Counted from the first letter of the stretch, positions 6,556 through 15,209 are shown. The stretch is 64,000 nucleotides of DNA from Candidatus Eiseniibacteriota bacterium (GCA_023129715.1 JAGMBO010000056.1:1-64000), one strand, 5' to 3'. Translations and numbers: made by a program. The notes: a model not told the origin generated them from the sequence alone.

Positions 6556-8472
6556 TCAGCGCAAGTATCCAAGAGGACGCAGACGCTCGAGCGCCTCGGG
6601 GTCGGTCACCACGGCGGCCGGCTCGAGGTGTGCGCGCGAAAGGGCGGCGAGCTGACCGTCCAGGTAGCCGCGCAGCCAGGCAACGGTGTCGGGCAGGTCG
6701 GCAGCCAAGTTGGCCTGCTCCCGAGGATCCTCGCGCAGGTTGTACAAGCGCCAATCGGGCTCGTTCAGCGGGCCGCGCCTGATCAGGCGCCACTCGCCGA
6801 GCCGCAGCGCGTAGAGGTGCGGGGGGAGCTCGGAGAGCACCGGCAGCGGCTCGGCCGGTGGATCCTCTCCCACCAGCTCGGGGATCACCCGGCCCTGATG
6901 ATCGTCGGGCGCCTCGAAGCCGAGGCGGGCAAAGAGGGTCCGCACGAGATCGAGCATCGCCACCGGCCGGGCGATCTCCCGGCACGGGTGCACGCCGCCG
7001 GGGGGCCGGTAGGCCATCGCACAGCCGGTGACTTCCTCATAGATCGAATAGGTATGCCGCCACCCCTGATGATCAAAGAACTCTTCGCCATGATCCGAGA
7101 GGAAGAGGATGTGAGCCCGCTCGAGCAGGCCGCGTGCCCGCAGCGCATCGAGCAGCTCACCGATCAGCGTATCGACGCGACGGATCTCACCGTCGTAGTT
7201 GGCGATCATCCCGGCGAGGGCGTCGGGATCCAGCACCGGGAGATCTGCAACGCATTCCCAGTCGGCGCATCCCTCTCCCTCGGCATAGTCGAGGAAGTAG
7301 GGTGTCTCCTCAGGTCCCGGCGGCGCGCCCGGCGCCACCGCCATCCGATCTTCGGCCGCCGGCCGATAGGGATGGTGGGGTTCCATGTAGTGGAGATACG
7401 CGAAACGCGGCCCCGATCCGCTGCCGTCCAGCCAGCGCAGAAAGCTCGCGTTGATCTCCTCGCCGTAGCTCCTCTTCCAGTCGGCGCGCACACGCTCCCG
7501 CGACAGCCGCCGCATGACCCGCTCGATCAATGTGCGCCCATCGCGCCCCCACCAGGGCGCCCAGCGGGGATAGAAGGTCGCGAAGCCTTGATCGAAGCCA
7601 TGCCCCCCGTCCACTGCCGGATTGTCGATGAAGGCGGCCGTGTCGTAGCCGTAGCTGCGCAGGTGCTCGGCGAGGGTAATCGCATCCTGCGGCAAATGGA
7701 GGTTGAGGCCGTAGACGCCGTGGGAGGTCGGGTAGAGCCCGCTGAAGAGCGTGGCGACCGAGGGCACAGTCCAGTTGCTCGGCGTGTAGGCAGCCGGGAA
7801 GACGGTGCTTTGCTCGAAGAGGCGATCGATCTCCGGGCTCGTCGGACGGTCATAGCCGTAGAACGAGAGATGATCCCGCCGGAGCGTGTCGACCAAGATG
7901 ATGAAGACATCGGGCCGCTCGAGCCTGGCCGCGTCCTCGCGGACGGGTCCCCGCTCACGCGGGAACATACCGGCGCCGATCCAGATCCCGTTGGCGATCA
8001 CCAGCAAGAACCCCAGCAACATCCCGGCCGTCGCGCGGCCTCCGCGAGCCCAGGCGGACGTCAGGCGCACGCGGCGCGCGATCAGCGCCCGGCCGGCAAG
8101 GTGGATCGTCGCGTAAAGGCCGAGCAGGGCGGGAACGATGACGGCGATCTTGCCCGCAATGGTGGAAAAGGAAGGCACATAGGGCGAATGGGCCAGCCAG
8201 TAGGGCAGCATGATCGAGTACTCGACAAACACGATGCCGGAGAGTGCGATCCAGGGGAAGGTGCCGTCGGAGATCTTCCAGAAGAGCAGGCGCATCAGCA
8301 GCGTTCCTGCTAGGGTCAGCAGCAGATGGAGATTGAGCCCGTAGAGCAGATCGAGGAAGTCGGGCAGCGGCCGGCTTCCAAGGAAGCTCTCGACGAGGCT
8401 CGCAACCGCGGCGGCCAGAGCCGCCACGAACAGGCCGGCGCCCCACGCGCCCCATGCCCGCCGTCTGTTCAT
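6556..8472 (-). CDS. Membrane-anchored sulfatase / phosphotransferase-fold protein
   Basis: This 638-residue protein has an N-terminal membrane region of about five or six helices (residues 10-185) and a C-terminal alkaline phosphatase-superfamily domain. The metal site is visible in DVFIILVDTLRRDHLSFYGY and in LFLSDHGEEF. The nucleophile region is NWTVPSVATLFSGLYPTSHG, where Thr or Ser replaces the CxPSR of type I sulfatases, so it is probably a phosphotransferase or phosphodiesterase rather than a formylglycine sulfatase. It ends RLRPLGYLR, like the paralogue at 17587-19677. It is convergent with the SpoIIE-type phosphatase gene. Confidence 0.8.
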   Translation of the reverse strand: MNRRRAWGAWGAGLFVAALAAAVASLVESFLGSRPLPDFLDLLYGLNLHLLLTLAGTLLMRLLFWKISDGTFPWIALSGIVFVEYSIMLPYWLAHSPYVPSFSTIAGKIAVIVPALLGLYATIHLAGRALIARRVRLTSAWARGGRATAGMLLGFLLVIANGIWIGAGMFPRERGPVREDAARLERPDVFIILVDTLRRDHLSFYGYDRPTSPEIDRLFEQSTVFPAAYTPSNWTVPSVATLFSGLYPTSHGVYGLNLHLPQDAITLAEHLRSYGYDTAAFIDNPAVDGGHGFDQGFATFYPRWAPWWGRDGRTLIERVMRRLSRERVRADWKRSYGEEINASFLRWLDGSGSGPRFAYLHYMEPHHPYRPAAEDRMAVAPGAPPGPEETPYFLDYAEGEGCADWECVADLPVLDPDALAGMIANYDGEIRRVDTLIGELLDALRARGLLERAHILFLSDHGEEFFDHQGWRHTYSIYEEVTGCAMAYRPPGGVHPCREIARPVAMLDLVRTLFARLGFEAPDDHQGRVIPELVGEDPPAEPLPVLSELPPHLYALRLGEWRLIRRGPLNEPDWRLYNLREDPREQANLAADLPDTVAWLRGYLDGQLAALSRAHLEPAAVVTDPEALERLRPLGYLR

Positions 8473-8655
8473 CGATCCCTCCGGTGGCTCCCCGGGCCGA
8501 CATCGCACACCTGAGCCCGGCATTCTACCGACCTTCCGCCCCGCTGGCAAATGCTCGCGGAGGAGGTTGACGCCGGGCGGCCGTGGCGACAGAGTGGACC
8601 GTCGCCCGGCGCACACGTCCCTGCGCCCGTGGGGGCAGCAGAGGCGAGGCATCGA

Positions 8656-9414
8656 ATGAAGAACCCCAAGCAGAGCTCTTTCTCAACCGGAACAGGTCCC
8701 GTACGCCTGGAGGCGATCCTCTTCGATCTCTTCCACACGTTGATCGACCTGCGCGACGTGCCCGCCGGAACCTCGACACCCGAGTTGCTCGGCCTCGACC
8801 CGGTCACCTGGAGCCGCAAGGTCGTCGAGGACTCTCCTCACCATGCGCTCGGCACCGAGGCCGACCCGATCGAGTCGGTGCGCATGATCGCCCACGCGCT
8901 CGATCCATCGATCCCGATGGAGAAGATCATCGCCGCCGCCGAGGCTCGCCCGCGCCGCTTCCGGGCAGCCCTGCTCGGTGTGCGAGGCGAGGTCCTGGCG
9001 ATGTTGCAGTGCATCAAGGGGCTCGGCCTCAAGATGGCCCTGGTCAGCAATGCGGGCATCGATGAGGTCACGAGCTGGGAGGAATCACCACTAGCCCCGT
9101 TCTTCGATGCCGCCCTCTTCTCGTGCCACGAGAAGGTGATGAAACCCGATCCCGAGATCTATCACCGCGCCGCCGAGCTGCTCGACACCCGTCCCGAGAA
9201 CTGCCTCTTTGTCGGCGACGGCGGCAGTCGGGAGCACGAGGGGGCGGCGGCCGTGGGGATGCCCACGGTGCTGTTGTTGGCCTTGCTGCGGCCGAGCTAT
9301 CCCGCGGTCGCCGAGCGGAGGGCGAGGAACACTACCTGGGTCGTCGAGAGTTTCCCGGAGCTGACTACGCTGATCGAGCGGCTTCACTTGGATGGGTTGC
9401 CGTCCACGCCGTGA
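8656..9414 (+). CDS. HAD-superfamily hydrolase
   Basis: The 252-residue protein shows HAD motif I in modified form (LEAILFDLFHTLID, Asp-x-Phe-His-Thr, with DLFHT matching DxxxT), motif II in MALVSNAG, motif III Lys in EKVMKPDPEIY and motif IV in FVGDGGSREHEGA. This places it among phosphoglycolate phosphatase/haloacid dehalogenase-type phosphatases; the substrate is unknown. The second Asp of motif I is replaced by His, which may affect catalysis. The ATG at 8656 is diverging from the sulfatase-fold gene, with 183 bp between them. Confidence 0.8.
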   Translation: MKNPKQSSFSTGTGPVRLEAILFDLFHTLIDLRDVPAGTSTPELLGLDPVTWSRKVVEDSPHHALGTEADPIESVRMIAHALDPSIPMEKIIAAAEARPRRFRAALLGVRGEVLAMLQCIKGLGLKMALVSNAGIDEVTSWEESPLAPFFDAALFSCHEKVMKPDPEIYHRAAELLDTRPENCLFVGDGGSREHEGAAAVGMPTVLLLALLRPSYPAVAERRARNTTWVVESFPELTTLIERLHLDGLPSTP

Positions 9415-9445
9415 ACGAAGGGGCGAACATCAGATTCGAGGCCCA

Positions 9446-10972
9446 TCACCCACGCACCGGCTCAGCACGCCCCCCCGCTCCCTTCCTCCGCTCCTCCTCC
9501 CACAACTCGCGTGCCAGGATCCCGAACGCGAAGATGATCCACATCAGATAGACGTAGACGTCGCCGCGCTGGTGATCGGTGCGCATCTGTCCGATGATGA
9601 ACTGCACTAGAGCAATGTGCCAGACCGCCGTCAGGCCGCGCGCGAGTGAAATGCCGCCCACCTTGAGCCTCTTCCCCGCCCAGGTACGCCGCCACACCCG
9701 CCAGAGGAGCAGGAGGTAGCACGGCAGTCCGACGAGACCGATCGAGAAGAAGTAGTAGAGAAAGGCATTGTGGGGCCAGACCGCCTTGCCTCCCGGCGAG
9801 GCTTCCTCGTGCCCGAAGTAGGGACCATGCCCCAGGAACGGTCGCTCGCGGATCAAGTCCCAGGCATAAGCCCATGCCTGCCGGCGCGTGTCGGGCACGC
9901 CGCGCTCGACGTAGGTTCCCGCCATCCGGGTCAACAGCGTTACGTTACCCTCGAACCGACCGAGGGTTTTCTCGCCAACCATCAGAAGCGCGAAAAAGAT
10001 AGTCAACCCGACCAGCACGCGTTTCAAGGAGATCTCCCCACCGAAGATCCAGAAGAAGTAGAACAGGCCGCCCAGCATCGCAATCAGCGCCCCGCGGTTC
10101 CCGGTGAGCGAGACGATGTAGACCGAAACAAGGACCAGGAACCAATGTCCGATGCGCCACAGCGGCTTCCCCTTCGCCCGGATCGCCAAGTACATCTGAT
10201 GCACGCAGCCGATCGCTGCGAGATCCCCCATCAGGGCGTGGGTCAGCACACCGCCGATCCGATGGCGGACCCCCTCGGCAAAAAGCTGCTCCGCCCCCAG
10301 CGCGGTCACATACCACTGGGGAATGAACTCGAGGCCGGGCGCGAAGCGCTCCATGAATGCCGTGAAATAGAGAAACGCAATCGACACCGTGAACATCCGC
10401 GAGAGGAACAGTAATCGGCGCTCGCTGTGACCGACATGTACGATGGTGTAGTAGAGGATGATCGGAACGAACAGGTGGCGGATCGCGATCAAGGACCGCG
10501 ACAACGCAACGGGGGTCGAGATGTTGACGAAGGAGAGAATGTGAACAGCGACGTAGGCCACGATTGCCCAATCGAGGTATGTGCGGTGGGGACGCAGCTC
10601 CTTTCCCAACCCGACCCGGATCATCCATGCCACTGCCAGCAAGATGGTGAAGATGACGTTGGTGTCGCCGAGTTGAATCGTCGTCGGAAACGCATAGAGG
10701 ACCAGGAAGATGCCGGCACCGATGTAGGTCGGATAGCGGAAGATGACGAATATGAAGAACAGGCCGACGGCGAGCTTCGCATAGCGCTGGCTGATCCCCC
10801 CGGCCTGAGAACCGAGGAAATTGCCGACGATGACGGCGAGAAGCACCCAAACCGCCGGGTGGAGCAAGAGATCCTGGATTCGCCGGCGCCGGGGGAGGCG
10901 TGGGGGCGCCGCGAGCCGTTGCCGCAGAGAGAGTTCCGGCAGTGGAACGCTGCCTTTCTCCGGCGTGGTCAT
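9446..10972 (-). CDS. O-antigen ligase / polymerase-like membrane protein
   Basis: The 508-residue protein has about ten to twelve membrane helices between residues 40 and 490. The late segment carries the Wzy/WaaL-type signature, including GNRGALIAMLGG, RRQAWAYAWDLIRERPFLGHGPYFGH and HNAFLYYFFSIG, which form the periplasmic loop and catalytic region of O-antigen ligases and polymerases. It probably joins or polymerises a surface polysaccharide at the outer face of the inner membrane. The ATG at 10972 (MTTPEKGSVPLPEL) has GGGGAGACGAG upstream; the longer open frame upstream is low-complexity and Arg/Gly rich. Confidence 0.8.
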   Translation of the reverse strand: MTTPEKGSVPLPELSLRQRLAAPPRLPRRRRIQDLLLHPAVWVLLAVIVGNFLGSQAGGISQRYAKLAVGLFFIFVIFRYPTYIGAGIFLVLYAFPTTIQLGDTNVIFTILLAVAWMIRVGLGKELRPHRTYLDWAIVAYVAVHILSFVNISTPVALSRSLIAIRHLFVPIILYYTIVHVGHSERRLLFLSRMFTVSIAFLYFTAFMERFAPGLEFIPQWYVTALGAEQLFAEGVRHRIGGVLTHALMGDLAAIGCVHQMYLAIRAKGKPLWRIGHWFLVLVSVYIVSLTGNRGALIAMLGGLFYFFWIFGGEISLKRVLVGLTIFFALLMVGEKTLGRFEGNVTLLTRMAGTYVERGVPDTRRQAWAYAWDLIRERPFLGHGPYFGHEEASPGGKAVWPHNAFLYYFFSIGLVGLPCYLLLLWRVWRRTWAGKRLKVGGISLARGLTAVWHIALVQFIIGQMRTDHQRGDVYVYLMWIIFAFGILARELWEEERRKGAGGRAEPVRG

Positions 10973-11211
10973 CGGCCGCTCGTCTCCCCGCTGCGCCTGG
11001 CGCGGCGCCCGCATGATCGTCGTGCCGTTGCCGGCCCCGGCTATCCGCCGCCCGACCCACCCGGTCGAGCCGGCGAGCGACGGCTTCCCCCGAGGGCCCT
11101 CTTTCAGTCTTCGTCCGGCGCGGCTTCGATCTTGCTCACCGGGCCGGGCATGCGTCAAGGTTCTTGGTCATGGACCGGCGTCACGCGAGGCAGGGGGATT
11201 CCGCTGGAGAG

Positions 11212-11853
11212 ATGATGCGGGCCTACCGCATCTTGCGGCGGATGAACGGCCATCTCGGCTGGTGGCCGGGCAGAACGCGCCTCGAGATCATCGTCGGGGC
11301 CATTCTGACGCAGAATACCGCCTGGACCAATGTGGAACAGGCGATCGCCACCTTGCGAGCGGGCTGTCTGCTCTCGGTGCGGGCCCTGCGCGCGGCCCCC
11401 TCTTCCGAGCTGGAAACGGCGATTCGTCCCTCGGGCTACTTCCGCCAGAAGGCCCGCAAGCTGAAGGCATTCATCGCGATGCTCGACCTGGAGTTCGGGG
11501 GCAGTCTGGCGCGGATGGGGCGCGTACCGGCGAGAGAGCTGCGCGAGCGGCTGCTGGCGACCTGGGGCATCGGGCCCGAGACGGCCGACAGCATCTTACT
11601 CTATGCCTTCGACCACCCTACCTTCGTCGTCGATGCCTATACCCAGCGCGTCGCCGAACGTCACGGCTGGAAACCGGCGCGCCCCGGCTACGAGGGACTC
11701 CAGGAACTCTTCACCCGCAATCTGCCTTGCCGGCGGGAGCTCTACAACGACTACCATGCCCAGGTCGTCTGGGTCGGTAAGCACTTCTGCCGCACGCGCC
11801 CCCGCTGCGAGGGCTGCCCCCTGCGGGTTCTCTTCAAACGCGGGAATCAGTGA
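11212..11853 (+). CDS. Endonuclease III-like DNA glycosylase (HhH-GPD, 4Fe-4S)
   Basis: The 213-residue protein contains the HhH-GPD fold: EIIVGAILTQNTAWTNVEQAI, a helix-hairpin-helix LLATWGIGPETADSILLY, and the catalytic Asp in FVVDAYTQRV. The usual catalytic Lys of the hairpin is replaced by Glu-Thr (GPETAD), as in the monofunctional or archaeal-type branch. The C-terminal Cys set (C...CRTRPRCEGCPL) matches a 4Fe-4S loop. It acts in base-excision repair. Alternative starts are 11170 and 11215; the ATG pair at 11212 lies next to GGAGAG. Its end overlaps the convergent NifX-like gene by 7 bp. Confidence 0.85.
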   Translation: MMRAYRILRRMNGHLGWWPGRTRLEIIVGAILTQNTAWTNVEQAIATLRAGCLLSVRALRAAPSSELETAIRPSGYFRQKARKLKAFIAMLDLEFGGSLARMGRVPARELRERLLATWGIGPETADSILLYAFDHPTFVVDAYTQRVAERHGWKPARPGYEGLQELFTRNLPCRRELYNDYHAQVVWVGKHFCRTRPRCEGCPLRVLFKRGNQ

Positions 11854-12185
11854 TCGCAGGGATTGACGCCGCCGGCCAGGTTCCCGGCGCAATATGACTG
11901 GACCAACTGCTCCGGAGTCTCCGTCGGAGCGCCGATGATGACACCAACGCCCGCCTGCTCGAAGAGCATCTGGGCGCGTTGCCCCATACCTCCGGAGATG
12001 ATCAACTCGGCGCCCTGCTCGGCGAGCCATCCGGGAAGCATCCCCGGTTGATGGGGGGGGGATGTAGTCAGCGTTTGCCCGGTGATCTTCCCACCCTCCC
12101 GCTCTACGTCGATCAAGGCGAACGCCTCACAGTGGCCGAAGTGGGCCGCCAGCTTTCCATCCAAGACCGGAATCGCAATCCGCAT
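11847..12185 (-). CDS. NifX/NifB-type metal-cluster binding protein (ORP-like), copy 3
   Basis: The 112-residue protein is a single dinitrogenase Fe-Mo cofactor biosynthesis-type domain: MRIAIPVLDGKLAAHFGHCE, the conserved AHFGHC, a SPPHQPG loop, LISGGMGQRA, and TPEQLVQSYCAG near the end. This small fold binds metal-sulfur clusters, as in NifX and the Mo-Cu orange protein of Desulfovibrio. The Cys in GHCE is kept. It is the last gene of the leftward cluster, about 150 bp after the second ATPase gene. A run of nine G (12053-12061) lies in the SPP codons. Confidence 0.85.
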   Translation of the reverse strand: MRIAIPVLDGKLAAHFGHCEAFALIDVEREGGKITGQTLTTSPPHQPGMLPGWLAEQGAELIISGGMGQRAQMLFEQAGVGVIIGAPTETPEQLVQSYCAGNLAGGVNPCDH

Positions 12186-12215
12186 CGCTCCCCCTTCTCC
12201 TATTCCTCCTGTCTC

Positions 12216-12328
12216 GCCCCTCGTGCTCTGCCTGCCGTGTCTTGTTCTTGGGCCTTGCCCCTCGTGTTCCGCCTGCCGTGTCTTGCTCTTGGGCCTTACC
12301 CCTCCTGCTCCGCCTCACGTGTCTTCCT
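12216..12328. repeat. 41-bp tandem repeat (about 2.7 copies) between operon genes
   Basis: Two 41-bp units (12216-12256 and 12257-12297) beginning GCCCCTCGTG and differing at three or four positions are followed by a partial third unit beginning ACCCCTCCTG. The array fills most of the gap between the ATPase gene (ends 12339) and the NifX-like gene (starts 12185). It is not clearly coding; it may be a spacer that grew by slippage. Confidence 0.8.
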
Positions 12329-12338
12329 CCGCGAGTCT

Positions 12339-13280
12339 TCAGCTTGCCCATTCACGTGACAGCGTGGCCCACAGGGCTCGGATGTCATGCGCGGCGGGCG
12401 TGTCACCGTATTCGATGATGCTCCGCCCGGCGACTTGCGCTTCGGTGACGGCGGGATCGTACCGGATTCTCCCCGCCACCGGCACATCTCTTTCGGCGCA
12501 GGCTGCTTCGATCTTGGCGGCCATCTCGGGGTTGAGGTCGACCTTGTTGATGCAGACCATCGCCGGAATCCCGAAGTGACCGGCGAGTTGCAACACGCGT
12601 TCGAGATCATGTTGTCCCGAGAGGGTCGGCTCGGTCACCGCCAGCACCTGCGAGGCCCCGGTGATCGAGGCAATCACCGGACAGCCGATGCCGGGCGGAC
12701 CGTCGGTGATCAACAGCCGACTCTCCTGCTCAACCGCGATCTTGCGCGCCGCCTGGCGCACCAGGGTGACCAGTTTCCCTGAGTTTTCCTCGGCAACACC
12801 GAGGCGGGCATGGACCAGGGGACCGTGCCGGGTTCGCGAGACGAACCACTCACCGCTGATCGACTCGGGGAAATCGATTGCCTGCTCGGGGCAGAAGTGC
12901 ACACAGACGCCGCAACCCTCACAGGCGACGGGATCGATCTCGTAGCGCGCATTCGGGCCCGGGTCGTGCACCTGCACGGCATCGAAGCGACAGACTTCCT
13001 TGCAGGTGCCACTGCGCCGGCAGTCCTCGGTCCGGATCACGGCACGATGCCCCGCCCGAAAGGTCTCGCGACGCAATGGCTCGGGTTGGAGGAGCAAGTG
13101 CAGATCGGCGGCATCGACGTCGCAATCGGCAAGCACGGCGCCGGACGCCAATGCAGCGAAGGCGCCGACGATGCTCGTCTTGCCGGTTCCCCCCTTGCCG
13201 CTGATGACGACCAGTTCGATCGGCGACGCCCCTTTCGCCGGGGATGTCCGGTCAGTCGCGGGTGTGTGCGGTGTGTGCAT
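12339..13280 (-). CDS. MinD/Mrp-type ATPase with ferredoxin insert (ORP cluster), second
   Basis: The 313-residue protein is a P-loop ATPase of the Mrp/MinD family (SGKGGTGKTS deviant Walker A at about residue 29, DCDVDAADLH) with a ferredoxin segment inserted after the first lobe. The second cluster motif is canonical (CEGCGVCVHFCP). The first is CRRSGTCKEVC, where the second Cys of CxxCxxCxxxC is Ser, so one cluster may be absent or bound differently. Paired ATPases of this type are part of the Desulfovibrio orange protein complex and of related anaerobe clusters. It overlaps the upstream ATPase gene by 29 bp (13252-13280). Confidence 0.9.
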   Translation of the reverse strand: MHTPHTPATDRTSPAKGASPIELVVISGKGGTGKTSIVGAFAALASGAVLADCDVDAADLHLLLQPEPLRRETFRAGHRAVIRTEDCRRSGTCKEVCRFDAVQVHDPGPNARYEIDPVACEGCGVCVHFCPEQAIDFPESISGEWFVSRTRHGPLVHARLGVAEENSGKLVTLVRQAARKIAVEQESRLLITDGPPGIGCPVIASITGASQVLAVTEPTLSGQHDLERVLQLAGHFGIPAMVCINKVDLNPEMAAKIEAACAERDVPVAGRIRYDPAVTEAQVAGRSIIEYGDTPAAHDIRALWATLSREWAS

Positions 13281-14205
13281 GGCGGTCGTATTCCTTCAGG
13301 GCGGCATACAGGGCGGCGAATTGCTCCCGGTACTCCGGCAGCGCCTCCACGATTGCCTCGCCGCGCGAGTAGGCGTGCGCGACGCGCCGATCGTCGGGGA
13401 TCCGCTGGAGGATCGGGATCTCTTCGGCTAGACAGTATTGCTCGACCCCGTCATCGCCGATGCCGTCACGGTTGATGACGACGCCGCAGGGCAGATCGAG
13501 ACGGCGGACCAGCTCGACAGCCAGACGGAGGTCGTGAAGCCCAAAGGGGGTCGGTTCGGTGACCAGGAGCACGAAGTCCGACCCACGAACCGCCTCGATC
13601 ACCGGACAGGAGGTACCCGGCGGGGCATCGATCAGCGTCATCGCGGGACTCTCGGCGGGTGGGTCCCCGTCCCCCGTGGCGGCCGGCTGCACCTGGATGA
13701 ACGGGGTCTTCGCGAGTCCGGCCCCAGCGCTCGCCGGCGGCCGACCCCATCGCTTGACGGCGCGGATGACCGGGGGCGCCATCGCCTCGCCGACGTTCAG
13801 CCGGCCATGGGCAAAGAGGAGTTCTCCCCGCCGTCCCCACTCTAGTTCCCCGATCGGGCGCAGGACTTCACGGATCGCGCCGGTCGGACAGACGCGCTGG
13901 CAGCCGCCGCATCCATGGCAGAGCTGCGGGAAGAGAATCGGCTTGGTCTTCAGGGCAACGATCGCGCTGTATTGGCAGATCTCGCCACAGGCCCCACAGG
14001 CCGTACAACGCTCCTCGTTCACCTCCGGCACCGGGATGCCGACCAGCTCGCGCCCCTCGATGCGGACACCCAGGAAGAGATGGGCATTCGGTTCCTCGAC
14101 ATCGCAGTCGAGCAATCTGACCGGACCGGGCGCCGCGAGCGCCAGATTCACCGCCAGGGTTGTCTTCCCCGTGCCGCCCTTGCCGCTGGCGATGGCCACC
14201 TGCAT
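13252..14205 (-). CDS. MinD/Mrp-type ATPase with two 4Fe-4S motifs (ORP cluster), first
   Basis: The 317-residue protein begins MQVAIASGKGGTGKTTLAVN, the deviant Walker A of the MinD/Mrp family, followed by DCDVEEPNAH and a ferredoxin insert with both cluster motifs complete (CTACGACGEICQ and CHGCGGCQRVCP). LIDAPPGTSCPVIEA is the Walker B/switch region. It probably acts with the second ATPase in assembly or delivery of a metal-sulfur cluster in the cytoplasm. It overlaps the next gene, so the two are likely translated together in fixed ratio. Confidence 0.9.
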   Translation of the reverse strand: MQVAIASGKGGTGKTTLAVNLALAAPGPVRLLDCDVEEPNAHLFLGVRIEGRELVGIPVPEVNEERCTACGACGEICQYSAIVALKTKPILFPQLCHGCGGCQRVCPTGAIREVLRPIGELEWGRRGELLFAHGRLNVGEAMAPPVIRAVKRWGRPPASAGAGLAKTPFIQVQPAATGDGDPPAESPAMTLIDAPPGTSCPVIEAVRGSDFVLLVTEPTPFGLHDLRLAVELVRRLDLPCGVVINRDGIGDDGVEQYCLAEEIPILQRIPDDRRVAHAYSRGEAIVEALPEYREQFAALYAALKEYDRHAHTAHTRD

Positions 14206-14278
14206 GCTCGCGCCCTCTCCTCCGCACCTGCCACGCGCAGCGCCGTGGATCTCCCGCGGCGGGCCCTGCGTCCTCTTC

Positions 14279-14330
14279 CTACCAGTGCCCGCTGCCAGTG
14301 CCCTCTACCAGTGCCCTCTACCAGTGCCCC
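14279..14330. repeat. 13-bp tandem repeat, four copies, at a gene end
   Basis: Four 13-bp units of the form CTACCAGTGCCCT lie end to end. On the minus strand the unit carries CACTGGTAG, and the stop codon of the NifX-like gene (14318) is inside it, so the array copies the last codons and stop of that gene. It fills the start of the gap to the next ATPase gene. Confidence 0.85.
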
Positions 14331-14704
14331 TGAACATCGGCGCCGTTCGCCGGTTTCAGACTCCCCTCCTGGAACCGGGTCAGCGCATCCGAGATACGCC
14401 CCTCGACACCGGTGATGACCTGTATGCCGGCGGCTTCGAGGGTGCGAAACGCATTCGGGCCGCAATGACCAGTGATCAAGGCCTCGGCGCCACTCTCGGC
14501 GACGCGCTTCGCCGTCTGGATTCCCGCTCCCTGGGTGGCGCCGAGATTGGCGCTGTTGTCCAGAATCTCGTGCTCGCCGGTCTCCGTATCGAAGATCAGC
14601 AAGTTCTTGACTCGGCCGAACCGTGGATCGACATCGGCGTTCGCATCATTGCCCGCCGTGGTCACCGCGACTTTCATCTGCTTGCCTCCCGGAATTGCAG
14701 ACAC
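14318..14704 (-). CDS. NifX/NifB-type metal-cluster binding protein (ORP-like), copy 2
   Basis: The 128-residue protein is one NifX-type domain: MKVAVTTAGNDANADVDPRFGR, the conserved DPRFGR in place of AHFGHC, FDTETGEHEILDNSAN, a glycine-rich LITGHCGPNAFRTLEAAG, and ALTRFQEGSL near the end. This form, with DPRFGRA/V and NxAN, is the one typical of orange-protein-like and DUF5320-associated genes in anaerobes. It binds a metal-sulfur cluster in known relatives. It lies between the DUF5320 gene (12 bp) and the first ATPase gene; its last codons fall in the 13-bp repeat. Confidence 0.9.
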   Translation of the reverse strand: MSAIPGGKQMKVAVTTAGNDANADVDPRFGRVKNLLIFDTETGEHEILDNSANLGATQGAGIQTAKRVAESGAEALITGHCGPNAFRTLEAAGIQVITGVEGRISDALTRFQEGSLKPANGADVQGHW

Positions 14705-14716
14705 GTTGCCTGCGGG

Positions 14717-15190
14717 TTACTTGTCCCCGCCACTCGAGTTCTCTTCCGCCTCACCGGCGCCAAGTTGCTCCAAACGCCGGCGGACCTGATCGGATTGGCT
14801 GCGCAGCGCTTCCATCTCGGCATGCAGCGCGTCCATCTCGCCCTTCAGCATCAGCCGTTCGTCGGCTTCGGTCGCCGGCCCCGGCGCATACCCGTAGGGG
14901 CCCTGGGGAACCGCCCAGCCGGTCCCGGCAGGCCAGCCGCGGCCCGCGCCGCGCCCGAAGCCTCCCCACCCCAGGCCCGCGCCGAAGCCACCGCCGTAGC
15001 CGACTCCGTATCCGCGCCCACGCCCGCGTCCGAATCCACGGCCTCCGTACCCGCCGCGAAACCCGAATCCCATCCCGCCTCCCGGGGCCGGGCTCATCCA
15101 ACCCGGCGCCCCGTAGCCGGAGCAATACCCTTGCTGTCTACCCGTTCGCGAGCCCGCGCCCGCCGGACCTGTGCGATCACCGCCTGGCAT
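14717..15190 (-). CDS. DUF5320 family protein
   Basis: The 157-residue protein has a Gly/Arg/Tyr-rich low-complexity region (about residues 15-110, with GRGFGRGRGRGYG-type repeats) and a C-terminal coiled coil (EMDALHAEMEALRSQSDQVR). It begins MPGGDRTGPAG, the standard DUF5320 start (MPxGDxTGPxG). DUF5320 proteins accompany NifX-like and MinD-type genes in many anaerobes; their role is unknown. The ATG at 15190 is chosen from this conserved start. Confidence 0.85.
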   Translation of the reverse strand: MPGGDRTGPAGAGSRTGRQQGYCSGYGAPGWMSPAPGGGMGFGFRGGYGGRGFGRGRGRGYGVGYGGGFGAGLGWGGFGRGAGRGWPAGTGWAVPQGPYGYAPGPATEADERLMLKGEMDALHAEMEALRSQSDQVRRRLEQLGAGEAEENSSGGDK

Positions 15191-15209
15191 AATATCACCT
15201 CCCGTGCAT

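Noticed and set aside
12127-12351. An arginine-rich 74-residue protein encoded by the 41-bp repeat
   Set aside because: It is a by-product of the GC-rich tandem repeat, overlaps the NifX-like start and has no start signal.
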